Source: Neobacillus thermocopriae (GTDB lineage Bacteria > Bacillota > Bacilli > Bacillales > Cytobacillaceae). Taken from it: a stretch of 64,000 nt of DNA. The notes below the pieces were generated by a model. That model ran no database searches. It saw only the letters and a program-made list of their open reading frames with translations, and had not been told where the DNA came from. The stretch spans positions 40,546-104,545 of the forward strand of contig NZ_JAAIUV010000010.1 in NCBI RefSeq assembly GCF_010975035.1, read 5' to 3'. The position numbers were made by a program, and so were the translations under genes. Below, one piece after another: positions 7,600-14,227 of this stretch (position 1 is the stretch's first letter; the number at the start of each line of letters is the position of its first letter).

Positions 7600-8724
7600 A
7601 TGGATTTTAGCCGGGATTTTAACAAAGATCCATTTATTGTCATATGGGAGTTGACGCGTGCCTGTCAATTAAAATGTCTGCATTGCCGTGCAGACGCACA
7701 ATATACTCGAGATCCAAGAGAGTTGACTTTTGAAGAAGGTAAACATTTAATTGATCAAATATATGATATGAACAACCCGCTTCTTGTTTTTACTGGCGGG
7801 GATCCCTTAATGAGAGAAGATATTTTTGACATTGCCAAATATGCCGTTGAAAAAGGTATTCGTGTTTCCATGACACCAAGTGCTACACCTAACGTAACAT
7901 TTGAAGCAATGCGCAAAGCGAAGGAAGTCGGACTTTCCCGTTGGGCATTTAGTATTGACGGTCCAAATGCGGAAATACATGATCATTTTAGAGGAACATC
8001 TGGTTCATTTGATTTAACAATGGAACGGATTAAATATTTGCATAAATTAGAAATGCCGATTCAGATTAACACGGTTATATCAAAATACAATTATGAACAT
8101 CTTGATGAAATGGCCAAATTGGTTGAGGAATTAAAATGTGTGTTATGGAGTGTGTTTTTTCTCGTTCCTACTGGAAGAGGACAGGCATCTGACATGATTT
8201 CACCTGTTGAGCATGAAAAAGTACTTCGCTGGCTTTATGAACTGAGCAAAAAAGTGTCTTTCGATATTAAAACAACAGAAGCCATGCATTATCGCCGAGT
8301 GGTTATCCAGCAAAAAATGCGTGAAGCAAAAATGCAGACGGATGAAATTAGTTATCTATCGGCATTGACGGAAAAAGGATTAACAGGATCTATTGATGGG
8401 CTTGGTCGGGCACCTAAAGGTGTAAATGATGGGAATGGATTTGTGTTTATTTCGCATATTGGAGATGTGTATCCGAGTGGCCTTCTACCAGTGAAAGCGG
8501 GCAATGTTCGTGAAACACCACTAGCAGAAATCTATCGGGAATCACCAATTTTTAAATCATTAAGAAATCCAGATGGGTTTAAAGGTAAATGTGGGGTATG
8601 TGAATTCCGCTATGTTTGCGGTGGATCACGATCTAGAGCATATGCCATGACGGGAGATTATTTGGAAAGTGAACCATATTGTGTTTATATTCCAAAGGCT
8701 ATGAGGGAAAAACAAGTCCAGTAA
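7600..8724 (+). CDS. Radical SAM/SPASM domain protein (TIGR04053-like, related to NirJ/AhbC/AhbD enzymes)
   Basis: The 374-residue enzyme begins MDFSRDFNKDPFIVIWELTRACQLKCLHCRADA, giving the radical SAM cluster site CxxxCxxC at Cys22, 26 and 29. FTGGDPLMR (a GGDP form of the GGE motif) follows near residue 70. The C-terminal SPASM region has Cys331, 334, 340 and 361 (CGVCEFRYVCGGSRSRAYA), ligands for an auxiliary 4Fe-4S cluster. Its layout resembles haem d1/alternative haem synthesis enzymes and the TIGR04053 group found in Bacillus near nitrate and molybdopterin genes. The substrate is unknown. The ATG at 7600 follows GGAGG by 9 bases. An Fnr-type operator precedes it, so it is probably an anaerobic enzyme. 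Confidence 0.85.
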   Translation: MDFSRDFNKDPFIVIWELTRACQLKCLHCRADAQYTRDPRELTFEEGKHLIDQIYDMNNPLLVFTGGDPLMREDIFDIAKYAVEKGIRVSMTPSATPNVTFEAMRKAKEVGLSRWAFSIDGPNAEIHDHFRGTSGSFDLTMERIKYLHKLEMPIQINTVISKYNYEHLDEMAKLVEELKCVLWSVFFLVPTGRGQASDMISPVEHEKVLRWLYELSKKVSFDIKTTEAMHYRRVVIQQKMREAKMQTDEISYLSALTEKGLTGSIDGLGRAPKGVNDGNGFVFISHIGDVYPSGLLPVKAGNVRETPLAEIYRESPIFKSLRNPDGFKGKCGVCEFRYVCGGSRSRAYAMTGDYLESEPYCVYIPKAMREKQVQ

Positions 8725-8758
8725 GAGATTAAAGGGAGATTTTGTTTTTTTATGTATT

Positions 8759-8779
8759 AGACGGGGAATGTCCCCGTCT
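8759..8779. terminator. Hairpin between converging radical SAM and fnr genes
   Basis: A perfect 9-bp stem AGACGGGGA / TCCCCGTCT with a 3-base loop touches the fnr stop codon. Neither strand shows a clean T run after it, so it may act as a weak terminator or 3'-end stabiliser. Confidence 0.5.
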
Positions 8780-9477
8780 TACTCAATATTGCAATAAACA
8801 GCTGGACAATTTTCACAGCCAATTTCATCCTTTAAATACTGCAAATCTAATATGGTTATTTTTCCTCGTTTTATGGAAATGATATTATCACGTTTTAACT
8901 CACTTAATATTCTATTTGTGCTTTCACGGGAAGTTCCACAAAAATTGGCGAGTTCTTGATTGGTTAATGGAAGATCTATTAAGATTCCATCGCCTTTTTT
9001 TACACCATAACTATTTGTCATTCGGATTAATGTAGAAAAGAGAGCGCCGCGTTTCCCATTCAGAACTAGATCACGGAATTTCGTTTGAGTTTTTCGAAAA
9101 TGATCGCTCATCCATTTCATTAACTCAAAGGCAAGCTTGCTATTTTGAAAAATCTCACTTTCAATGACTTCTTTTTTAATAGCGGCAATTTCACCTTCTT
9201 CAAGGACTTTCGCACTTAATAAATATTTTGGTTGATCGGTAAAAAGCGTTAATTCACCGCATATTTCATTTTCGCCGCATATTCTTAAGGATAGCTCCCG
9301 ACCGTCAGAAGTAATTTTACTAATTTGTATTTTACCGGAAATAATGACATAAAGCTCATCAGCAACCATTCCCTCTTGGAATAAAAATCTTCCTCTTTCA
9401 CTTCTAAATCTGCGGTCAGCAAATTTAAGCAATTCTTTTATTTCAATGGAATGCGTAGGTTTCAAAGTTGTCGTCAT
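8779..9477 (-). CDS. fnr: Anaerobic regulator Fnr, B. subtilis type
   Basis: The 232-residue protein has a cNMP-binding-type sensor barrel (residues 20-110), a dimer helix (110-140) and a Crp-type helix-turn-helix (LTNQELANFCGTSRESTNRILSELKR, 171-196). Three cysteines sit at the very end: Cys221, 224 and 229 in GCENCPAVYC. Bacillus Fnr is known to hold its 4Fe-4S cluster by three such C-terminal cysteines and an Asp; Asp136 here is in the corresponding place. It senses oxygen loss and activates nitrate-respiration and fermentation genes. The ATG at 9477 follows GAGGTG; the upstream frame lacks a ribosome site. It is divergent from moaA and is the likely regulator of three nearby promoters. 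Confidence 0.92.
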   Translation of the reverse strand: MTTTLKPTHSIEIKELLKFADRRFRSERGRFLFQEGMVADELYVIISGKIQISKITSDGRELSLRICGENEICGELTLFTDQPKYLLSAKVLEEGEIAAIKKEVIESEIFQNSKLAFELMKWMSDHFRKTQTKFRDLVLNGKRGALFSTLIRMTNSYGVKKGDGILIDLPLTNQELANFCGTSRESTNRILSELKRDNIISIKRGKITILDLQYLKDEIGCENCPAVYCNIE

Positions 9478-9682
9478 TCTGTTCACCTCGAACAAAAATA
9501 AGTTAGTTTGTGTTAACAATATGATTCGATAGTATCATTTTATATCAGGATTTTCTTATTAATAGGGGTAAACAATGACAATATAGTGAAAACTTATAAC
9601 AATTTTTTATAATTATTACATAAAATGGAAAAAACTTATCATTTAAGCTTTAATTACTACAAAAAAGGAATAATGAAGCGAT

Positions 9683-9723
9683 AGTGAATAAAATAACAGT
9701 ATTAAATATGTATCTGTTACAAT
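9683..9723 (+). promoter_or_regulatory. Weak Fnr-like site and -10 box before moaA
   Basis: AGTGA-N6-TAACA at 9683-9698 fits TGTGA-N6-TCACA at 8 of 10 positions, and TACAAT at 9718-9723 is a good -10 box. The centre would be near -40 rather than exactly -41.5, so this is weaker than the other two full sites. Confidence 0.4.
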
Positions 9724-9758
9724 AGGGTAAAAGCTTCTATTTTCATGGAGTTGATTGA

Positions 9759-10775
9759 GTGAAAAAAATCATTGTTAAAGATAAATTAAATAGACCATTA
9801 AGGGACTTAAGAATTTCTGTTTTTGATCGATGTAATTTTCGCTGTCAATATTGTATGCCAGCCGATCAGTTTGGCCCTGACTTTAAATTTCTTCCAAAAA
9901 GTGCTTTGTTGACATATGAAGAAATTGAACGTTTAGCAAAAATATTTGTGAGCCTAGGGGTTAAGAAGATTCGTTTGACCGGCGGTGAACCACTTCTAAG
10001 AAAAGATTTGCCTGTACTAGTTGAAAAACTGTCTTGTATTAATGGTCTTGAAGATCTAGGTTTAACAACTAATGGTGTACTGCTCCCAAAATTAGCTTCA
10101 AAATTAAAAGAAGCTGGTTTAAAAAGAGTGAATATAAGTTTAGATAGCTTGGATGATGAACTTTTTGGAAAAATAAATGGCCGTGGAATAGGTACTGCAC
10201 CTGTGCTTGAAGGAATTGAGGCAGCTGAAAAAGCCGGACTGGGTGTCAAAATAAACATGGTTGTAAAAAAAGGCCTAAATGATTTAGAAATTATACCAAT
10301 GGCTAAATTTTGCAAAGACAATGGTTTGGAGCTACGTTTTATTGAATATATGGATGTTGGTTCGACGAATGGTTGGAAAATGGATGATGTCGTTACTAAA
10401 AAAGAAATATTTCACATGCTTCAAGAACATTTTGAATTAGAACCCTTAGATGCGGCCTACTTTGGTGAGGTTGCTAAGCATTATCGTTATAAAGATACAA
10501 ATATTAAAGTTGGTTTTATTACATCTGTATCTGAATCATTTTGTTCTAGTTGTACACGTGTACGTCTTTCTGCAAACGGCCAAATCTATACTTGCTTATT
10601 TAATGGAAATGGCCACGATATACGAAATTTCATGCGAAATGGGGCATCAGATGAAGAAATTGCCGAAAGAATCTCATCCATTTGGAACCATCGGGACGAT
10701 CGATATTCAGATGAACGAACAGCAGAAACGGATAATAACCGGAAAAAAATTGAAATGTCATACATTGGCGGTTAA
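9759..10775 (+). CDS. moaA: GTP 3',8-cyclase MoaA
   Basis: This radical SAM enzyme does the first step of molybdenum cofactor synthesis, turning GTP into 3',8-cyclo-7,8-dihydro-GTP. The 338-residue protein has the N-terminal cluster motif CNFRCQYC (Cys25, 29, 32), the [10 protein letters not shown] motif, LTTNG and [10 protein letters not shown] strands. It also has the C-terminal cluster site [21 protein letters not shown]. It ends in Gly-Gly, a conserved feature needed for activity in the family. The GTG start follows ATGGAG. It has its own terminator. No moaB, moaC, moaD or moaE is in the window, so the pathway must be completed elsewhere. Confidence 0.95.
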   Translation: MKKIIVKDKLNRPLRDLRISVFDRCNFRCQYCMPADQFGPDFKFLPKSALLTYEEIERLAKIFVSLGVKKIRLTGGEPLLRKDLPVLVEKLSCINGLEDLGLTTNGVLLPKLASKLKEAGLKRVNISLDSLDDELFGKINGRGIGTAPVLEGIEAAEKAGLGVKINMVVKKGLNDLEIIPMAKFCKDNGLELRFIEYMDVGSTNGWKMDDVVTKKEIFHMLQEHFELEPLDAAYFGEVAKHYRYKDTNIKVGFITSVSESFCSSCTRVRLSANGQIYTCLFNGNGHDIRNFMRNGASDEEIAERISSIWNHRDDRYSDERTAETDNNRKKIEMSYIGG

Positions 10776-10804
10776 AAAACTCTCCAAAGTGGAGAGTTTT
10801 TTAT
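10776..10804 (+). terminator. Terminator after moaA
   Basis: An 8-bp perfect stem ACTCTCCA / TGGAGAGT with a 3-base loop, followed by T6, begins right after the moaA stop. Confidence 0.9.
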
Positions 10805-10831
10805 TAAAACGTATTCTTCTTAATGTGAGAA

Positions 10832-11039
10832 CTGTCTAGCTCCAGCCCTCTAGCGGCGAGACCCCCTCAATCTCCGCCCTACGATAATTCAACATCGAAT
10901 CACTTTCGGTTCTTCGTGTTTCCTTTATCTCAGTTGAAGACCATCATAAGGAAGGCTCGGCAGCTTCAACATTGCACGACCGAAAGTGATAGCTTTGGGA
11001 GAAGGCTATATGCCGCTGACCAGGGCGCTTTCTCTTTTC
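10832..11039. repeat. Palindromic dispersed repeat element, full-length copy
   Basis: About 208 bp of relatively GC-rich noncoding DNA lies between moaA and ric. It begins CTGTCTAGCTCCAGCCC and ends near CGCTGACCAGGGCGC, ends that recur in intergenic repeats of Bacillaceae. A perfect 12-bp inverted repeat (ATCACTTTCGGT at 10899-10910 and ACCGAAAGTGAT at 10979-10990) encloses a smaller GTTGAAG/CTTCAAC hairpin, so it would fold into a long cruciform or RNA stem. The right half is repeated near 22.5 kb. Confidence 0.75.
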
Positions 11040-11738
11040 TTAATAATATCTTGGGAATAAGATGTTATTTTCCAAATGTACATGCATGAAAGTTAATCCT
11101 TCCAGTTCCTCCAGCCGCTTGTAGACTAACCGGTACGTACCACAAGCATCTGATGGTGGGGTAAAGTCATTTGTTATTTGGCGAAGTTCCTTTAAAATGG
11201 CACCAGCATGGTCATGCTCTTTTTCAAGCTCGTTAATTAAATTGATTGCTTCTTCACGATTCTCTATTGTTCCGTCTTCTAGCTTTTTAATGATTGGAAA
11301 TACCGTTTCTTCTTCCTTCGTTAAATGGTCTAACATTTCTTTCTTCAGTGCAAAAAATAATTCATGAACTTTTATAAGTTCTGGATGATGATCACCATGA
11401 ACCTTTGAAACTTTCGTTACATATGGGCCTAGCATGTTAAATTCTTCTTCTGTTGCACGGTGATAATGGGATATTACATGGTCAATAATGGTGCTTGAAT
11501 CAGAATTTGTCCAAACTTCTAAATCAGTTTCTTGAACATTGCTTTTTTCAAATAATGCTTTTAATTCCTCCAATATGGAATCGGGATTTTGTCCAATTTG
11601 TCTAGCTGCTTCGGAAAGAGAAATATTTCCCCCGCAGCAAAAATCAATTCTTAATCGTTTAAAAAGATCACTTGATTTAGGTAATCCGTTAACAATATCT
11701 TTCACAAATGAGTTTGTTGTAAATGGAAATGTATTCAT
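11040..11738 (-). CDS. ric: RIC family di-iron Fe-S cluster repair protein (ScdA/YtfE type)
   Basis: This protein helps repair Fe-S clusters damaged by nitric oxide and oxidative stress. The 232-residue product has the N-terminal ScdA_N domain with VNGLPKSSDLFKRLRIDFCCGGN (Cys34, Cys35). A haemerythrin-like four-helix domain follows, supplying the di-iron ligands (HVISHYH, HPELIKVHELF, MLDHLTKEEETVFP, LEKEHDHAG, MHVHLENNILFP). GGAGG precedes the ATG. It is divergent from moeA; an Fnr-type operator lies exactly 41.5 bp before its predicted start. That fits a role under anaerobic nitrate respiration, when NO is formed. Confidence 0.93.
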   Translation of the reverse strand: MNTFPFTTNSFVKDIVNGLPKSSDLFKRLRIDFCCGGNISLSEAARQIGQNPDSILEELKALFEKSNVQETDLEVWTNSDSSTIIDHVISHYHRATEEEFNMLGPYVTKVSKVHGDHHPELIKVHELFFALKKEMLDHLTKEEETVFPIIKKLEDGTIENREEAINLINELEKEHDHAGAILKELRQITNDFTPPSDACGTYRLVYKRLEELEGLTFMHVHLENNILFPRYY

Positions 11739-11780
11739 GGAAAATCCTCCTTATGTTTATAAATTGAGCTTTCTAACTTA

Positions 11781-11823
11781 AGCATAATTGAAATTAGAAA
11801 TAAAACAGGTGACCTGTATCACA
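11781..11823 (-). promoter_or_regulatory. Fnr-type operator and -10 box of ric
   Basis: GGTGA-N6-TCACA at 11808-11823 (plus-strand reading) matches the palindrome TGTGA-N6-TCACA at 9 of 10 positions. On the minus strand TATGCT at 11781-11786 is a plausible -10 box. With a start at about 11774 the site is centred at -41.5. Confidence 0.7.
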
Positions 11824-11864
11824 TAAGCGTAAGATTTTCATTTTTTCTTAAAAAGTTTCATAAA

Positions 11865-11907
11865 TGTGATATTTGATATGTCTGCAAGATTTAGATAGGT
11901 TTATAAT
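11865..11907 (+). promoter_or_regulatory. Fnr half-site and -10 box of moeA
   Basis: One perfect half-site TGTGA at 11865-11869 is followed after 6 bases by a poor second half (ATATG). A perfect TATAAT lies at 11902-11907. The 16-bp window is centred at -41.5 from the predicted start near 11914. The spacing is the main support, because only one half-site is good. Confidence 0.45.
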
Positions 11908-11963
11908 GGGTGATGTTAAATATATAAAAAGAATGGATCGTTAAATGATAGGAGCCGATAAAA

Positions 11964-13229
11964 TTGTTTGAAAGACGACAACCAATTCCCATTGGGGAAG
12001 CAGTTAAGAAGATTATGGAATATCAAATTCCTGGTAAAATGGAATATGTACTGATTGAGGAAAGTTATGGTCGATTTTTAGCAGAGGATTTAATAGCTAC
12101 TTGTGATGTACCTCATTTTGATCGGGCACCATATGATGGTTTCGCAGTTAGGTCGATTGATACGACGAATGCTTCACAATCTAACCCAATTGAATTTGAA
12201 GTAATTGACCATATTGGTGCTGGAATGGTTTCGAATAAAGTGGTGAAAGATAATCAAGCAGTTAGAATTATGACTGGCGCTATGATGCCTGAAGGTACTG
12301 ATGCTGTTGTAATGCTTGAAGTAGCTAAAACTTATGAAAAGAATGGAACACCTTATATGTCCATTAAGCGTAGTTTTAAAAAGGGAGAAAATGTTTCCTT
12401 TCGTGGTGAAGACGCGACAAAAGGAGAAATTTTAGTTAAAAAAGGGACCTTAATAAATCCTGGAATTCAAGCTATGCTCGCCGCATTTGGATATAAAAAG
12501 GTTCCTGTTGCCCAAAAGCCTATAGTAGGGCTTTTTGCAACAGGAACTGAGTTATTAGAAGTTGAAGAACCTTTATTACCTGGAAAAATTCGAAATAGTA
12601 ATTCCCATATGATTGCTGCCCAAATTGAACGGGCAGGTGCTAGTGTTCAATATTTTGGTAAGCTGCCAGATGAATTTGATACATGTTTTGAGGCAGTAAA
12701 GGACGTGATAGGGAAAGTAGATCTGTTGGTTACAACAGGAGGAGTTTCTGTAGGGGATTTTGACTACCTACCTGAGATATATAAAAAATTAAATGCAGAA
12801 GTATTATTTAATAAAGTTGCAATGAGACCAGGAAGTGTTACAACCGTGGCCCATTATAATGGAAAACTATTATTTGGACTTTCTGGAAATCCTTCCGCCT
12901 GTTATGTAGGGTTTGAATTATTTGTACGTCCTATTATTCGGAAGCAATTATTTACAGAAAAACCGCACTTAAGAAAAGAGAAGGCAAAATTAGACGTTGA
13001 TTTCCCTAAAGCCAATCCTTTTACACGACTTGTCCGAAGTACTGTAACAATCGATGGCGGTAGGCTTAGAGTCTCCCCTAGTGGATTGGATAAATCAAAT
13101 ATTATCATGAGTCTGGCAGGCGCCAATTCATTGATGATTCTTCCTGGAGGTACAAGAGGGATTCAGGCAGGATCAGAGGTAGATGTTCTATTACTTGAAG
13201 ATCAAACAGGCAGTGAGTGGCCTTGGTAA
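11964..13229 (+). CDS. moeA: Molybdopterin molybdenumtransferase MoeA
   Basis: MoeA inserts molybdate into adenylated molybdopterin, the last step of basic molybdenum cofactor assembly. The 421-residue protein shows family signatures in order: CDVPHFDRAPYDGFAVR around 49-65, RIMTGAMMPEGTDAVVMLE around 104-122, FRGEDATKGEIL, VGLFATGTELLEV around 190, VTTGGVSVGDFDYLPE around 255, and FGLSGNPSACYVGFELFVRP around 310. The TTG start follows TAGGAG. Its 3' end overlaps mobB, so the two are translated from one message. An Fnr half-site precedes the promoter. Confidence 0.93.
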   Translation: MFERRQPIPIGEAVKKIMEYQIPGKMEYVLIEESYGRFLAEDLIATCDVPHFDRAPYDGFAVRSIDTTNASQSNPIEFEVIDHIGAGMVSNKVVKDNQAVRIMTGAMMPEGTDAVVMLEVAKTYEKNGTPYMSIKRSFKKGENVSFRGEDATKGEILVKKGTLINPGIQAMLAAFGYKKVPVAQKPIVGLFATGTELLEVEEPLLPGKIRNSNSHMIAAQIERAGASVQYFGKLPDEFDTCFEAVKDVIGKVDLLVTTGGVSVGDFDYLPEIYKKLNAEVLFNKVAMRPGSVTTVAHYNGKLLFGLSGNPSACYVGFELFVRPIIRKQLFTEKPHLRKEKAKLDVDFPKANPFTRLVRSTVTIDGGRLRVSPSGLDKSNIIMSLAGANSLMILPGGTRGIQAGSEVDVLLLEDQTGSEWPW

Positions 13230-13747
13230 ATCCTGTAATTATTCAAATTGTTGGTTATCAAAACAGTGGAAAAACTACATTAATTTTAAAACTCATTAAA
13301 GGTTTAAAGGAATTAAGTATCCGTACAGCTGTTATTAAGCATCATGGACATGGCGGTAAACCGGATTTGGTGGAAGGAAAGGATTCTACAAAGTATTTAA
13401 AGGCAGGAGCAAATGTATCCCTTGTGGAAGGTGAAGGGAGTTTGATACTCCAGGCTGATAAGGTGCCTGATGGACTAAAACAGCAAATAAAACTTCTTAT
13501 GTATTTTCAGCCAGAATTGATTTTAGTGGAGGGATACAAGCAAGAAAACTATCCCAAGATTCTTTTATTAAGGAATAAAAAAGATATTCCATTACTTCAT
13601 AACTTAACCAATGTAATAGCCATTCTATATTGGAAAGATGAAATCAATGCTGACATAGAAAAAGAAACGATGATCCCATGCTATCCTATCAATGATGAGA
13701 CTGCACTTCAAAAAATGATTCAAATGTTTATCCGTCTTATTTCTTAG
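13217..13747 (+). CDS. mobB: Molybdopterin-guanine dinucleotide biosynthesis adaptor MobB
   Basis: MobB is a small GTP-binding protein that assists formation of the bis-guanine dinucleotide molybdenum cofactor used by nitrate reductases. The 176-residue product has the P-loop VGYQNSGKTTL at about residues 12-22, TAVIKHHGHGG around 36-46, and DLILVEGYKQ-like LILVEGYKQENYPKI around 96. The GTG start at 13217 overlaps the moeA end by 13 bases. A TTG at 13223 is an alternative. Translational coupling with moeA is likely. Its presence implies that the host makes an MGD-type molybdoenzyme, encoded outside the window. Confidence 0.9.
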   Translation: MALVNPVIIQIVGYQNSGKTTLILKLIKGLKELSIRTAVIKHHGHGGKPDLVEGKDSTKYLKAGANVSLVEGEGSLILQADKVPDGLKQQIKLLMYFQPELILVEGYKQENYPKILLLRNKKDIPLLHNLTNVIAILYWKDEINADIEKETMIPCYPINDETALQKMIQMFIRLIS

Positions 13748-13934
13748 GAAATATTGTCGAAAACATGAAAGAATATTTGGGGAGGCATTTTTAAAAAGAA
13801 GTAAAGTTGCTATATTTCATGACTATAATAACATTAATTAATAAAACAATTCTTTTTAAATAGAAAGAACTTCCTTTAATTGTTATCATCTATAATGGCC
13901 ATAATATAGGTGATATTGATAAGGAGGGAAAATG

Positions 13935-14114
13935 ATGGGGCAAAGTCATCAGTTTCGACCGGGTAAAAAAGCACCAAACAATGGTATATATATTGAAATT
14001 GGAGAATCTGGGGATAATGTAGTCAATCCAAAAAAAATTAAGCTCAAAGCAGGAGAAAGGTTTCCTGAGACTTCTAATGATGACAGGGTCTGGACGTATT
14101 TAAGAAAACCATAA
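13935..14114 (+). CDS. yjzC: YjzC family small protein
   Basis: The 59-residue product [37 protein letters not shown]... matches the YjzC family in length and in its [11 protein letters not shown] and [10 protein letters not shown] blocks. Function is unknown. I chose the second of two adjacent ATG codons because AAGGAGGG then sits at a better distance (6 bases rather than 3) and because the family begins MGQ. In B. subtilis yjzC marks the start of the same run of genes that continues here through clpB, yjzD, yjaU and yjaV. It has its own terminator. Confidence 0.88.
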   Translation: MGQSHQFRPGKKAPNNGIYIEIGESGDNVVNPKKIKLKAGERFPETSNDDRVWTYLRKP

Positions 14115-14125
14115 TTGCAAAACAC

Positions 14126-14151
14126 ATAGCCATCCAAAAGGATGGCTTTTA
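14126..14151 (+). terminator. Terminator after yjzC
   Basis: An 8-bp stem AGCCATCC / GGATGGCT with a 4-base loop is followed by a T-rich tail. Confidence 0.85.
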
Positions 14152-14179
14152 TAAATTTACTTTTAAACATCCCATGTCT

Positions 14180-14212
14180 TATAATGAAATTAAAAGGTCA
14201 AAAAAGGTCAAG
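14180..14212 (+). promoter_or_regulatory. clpB promoter -10 box and CtsR operator
   Basis: TATAAT lies at 14180-14185. It is followed by the direct heptad repeat GGTCAAA-AAA-GGTCAAG (14196-14212), which fits the CtsR operator (tandem GGTCAAA-type heptads 3 bases apart) with a single deviation. The operator covers the expected transcription start, so binding would block transcription until heat or protein stress inactivates CtsR. Confidence 0.88.
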
Positions 14213-14227
14213 AAAGGGAGTGAGAAA

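Noticed and set aside
9478..9758. Possible molybdenum cofactor riboswitch before moaA
   Set aside because: The 281-base gap has no strong paired structure like the Moco motif, only short AT-rich repeats; a weak Fnr-like site and a -10 box explain it better.
9866..10321. Open frame of 151 codons on the minus strand inside moaA
   Set aside because: It runs opposite to a gene with full MoaA motifs, is Ser/Pro/Phe-rich in the way of antisense frames, and has no ribosome site.
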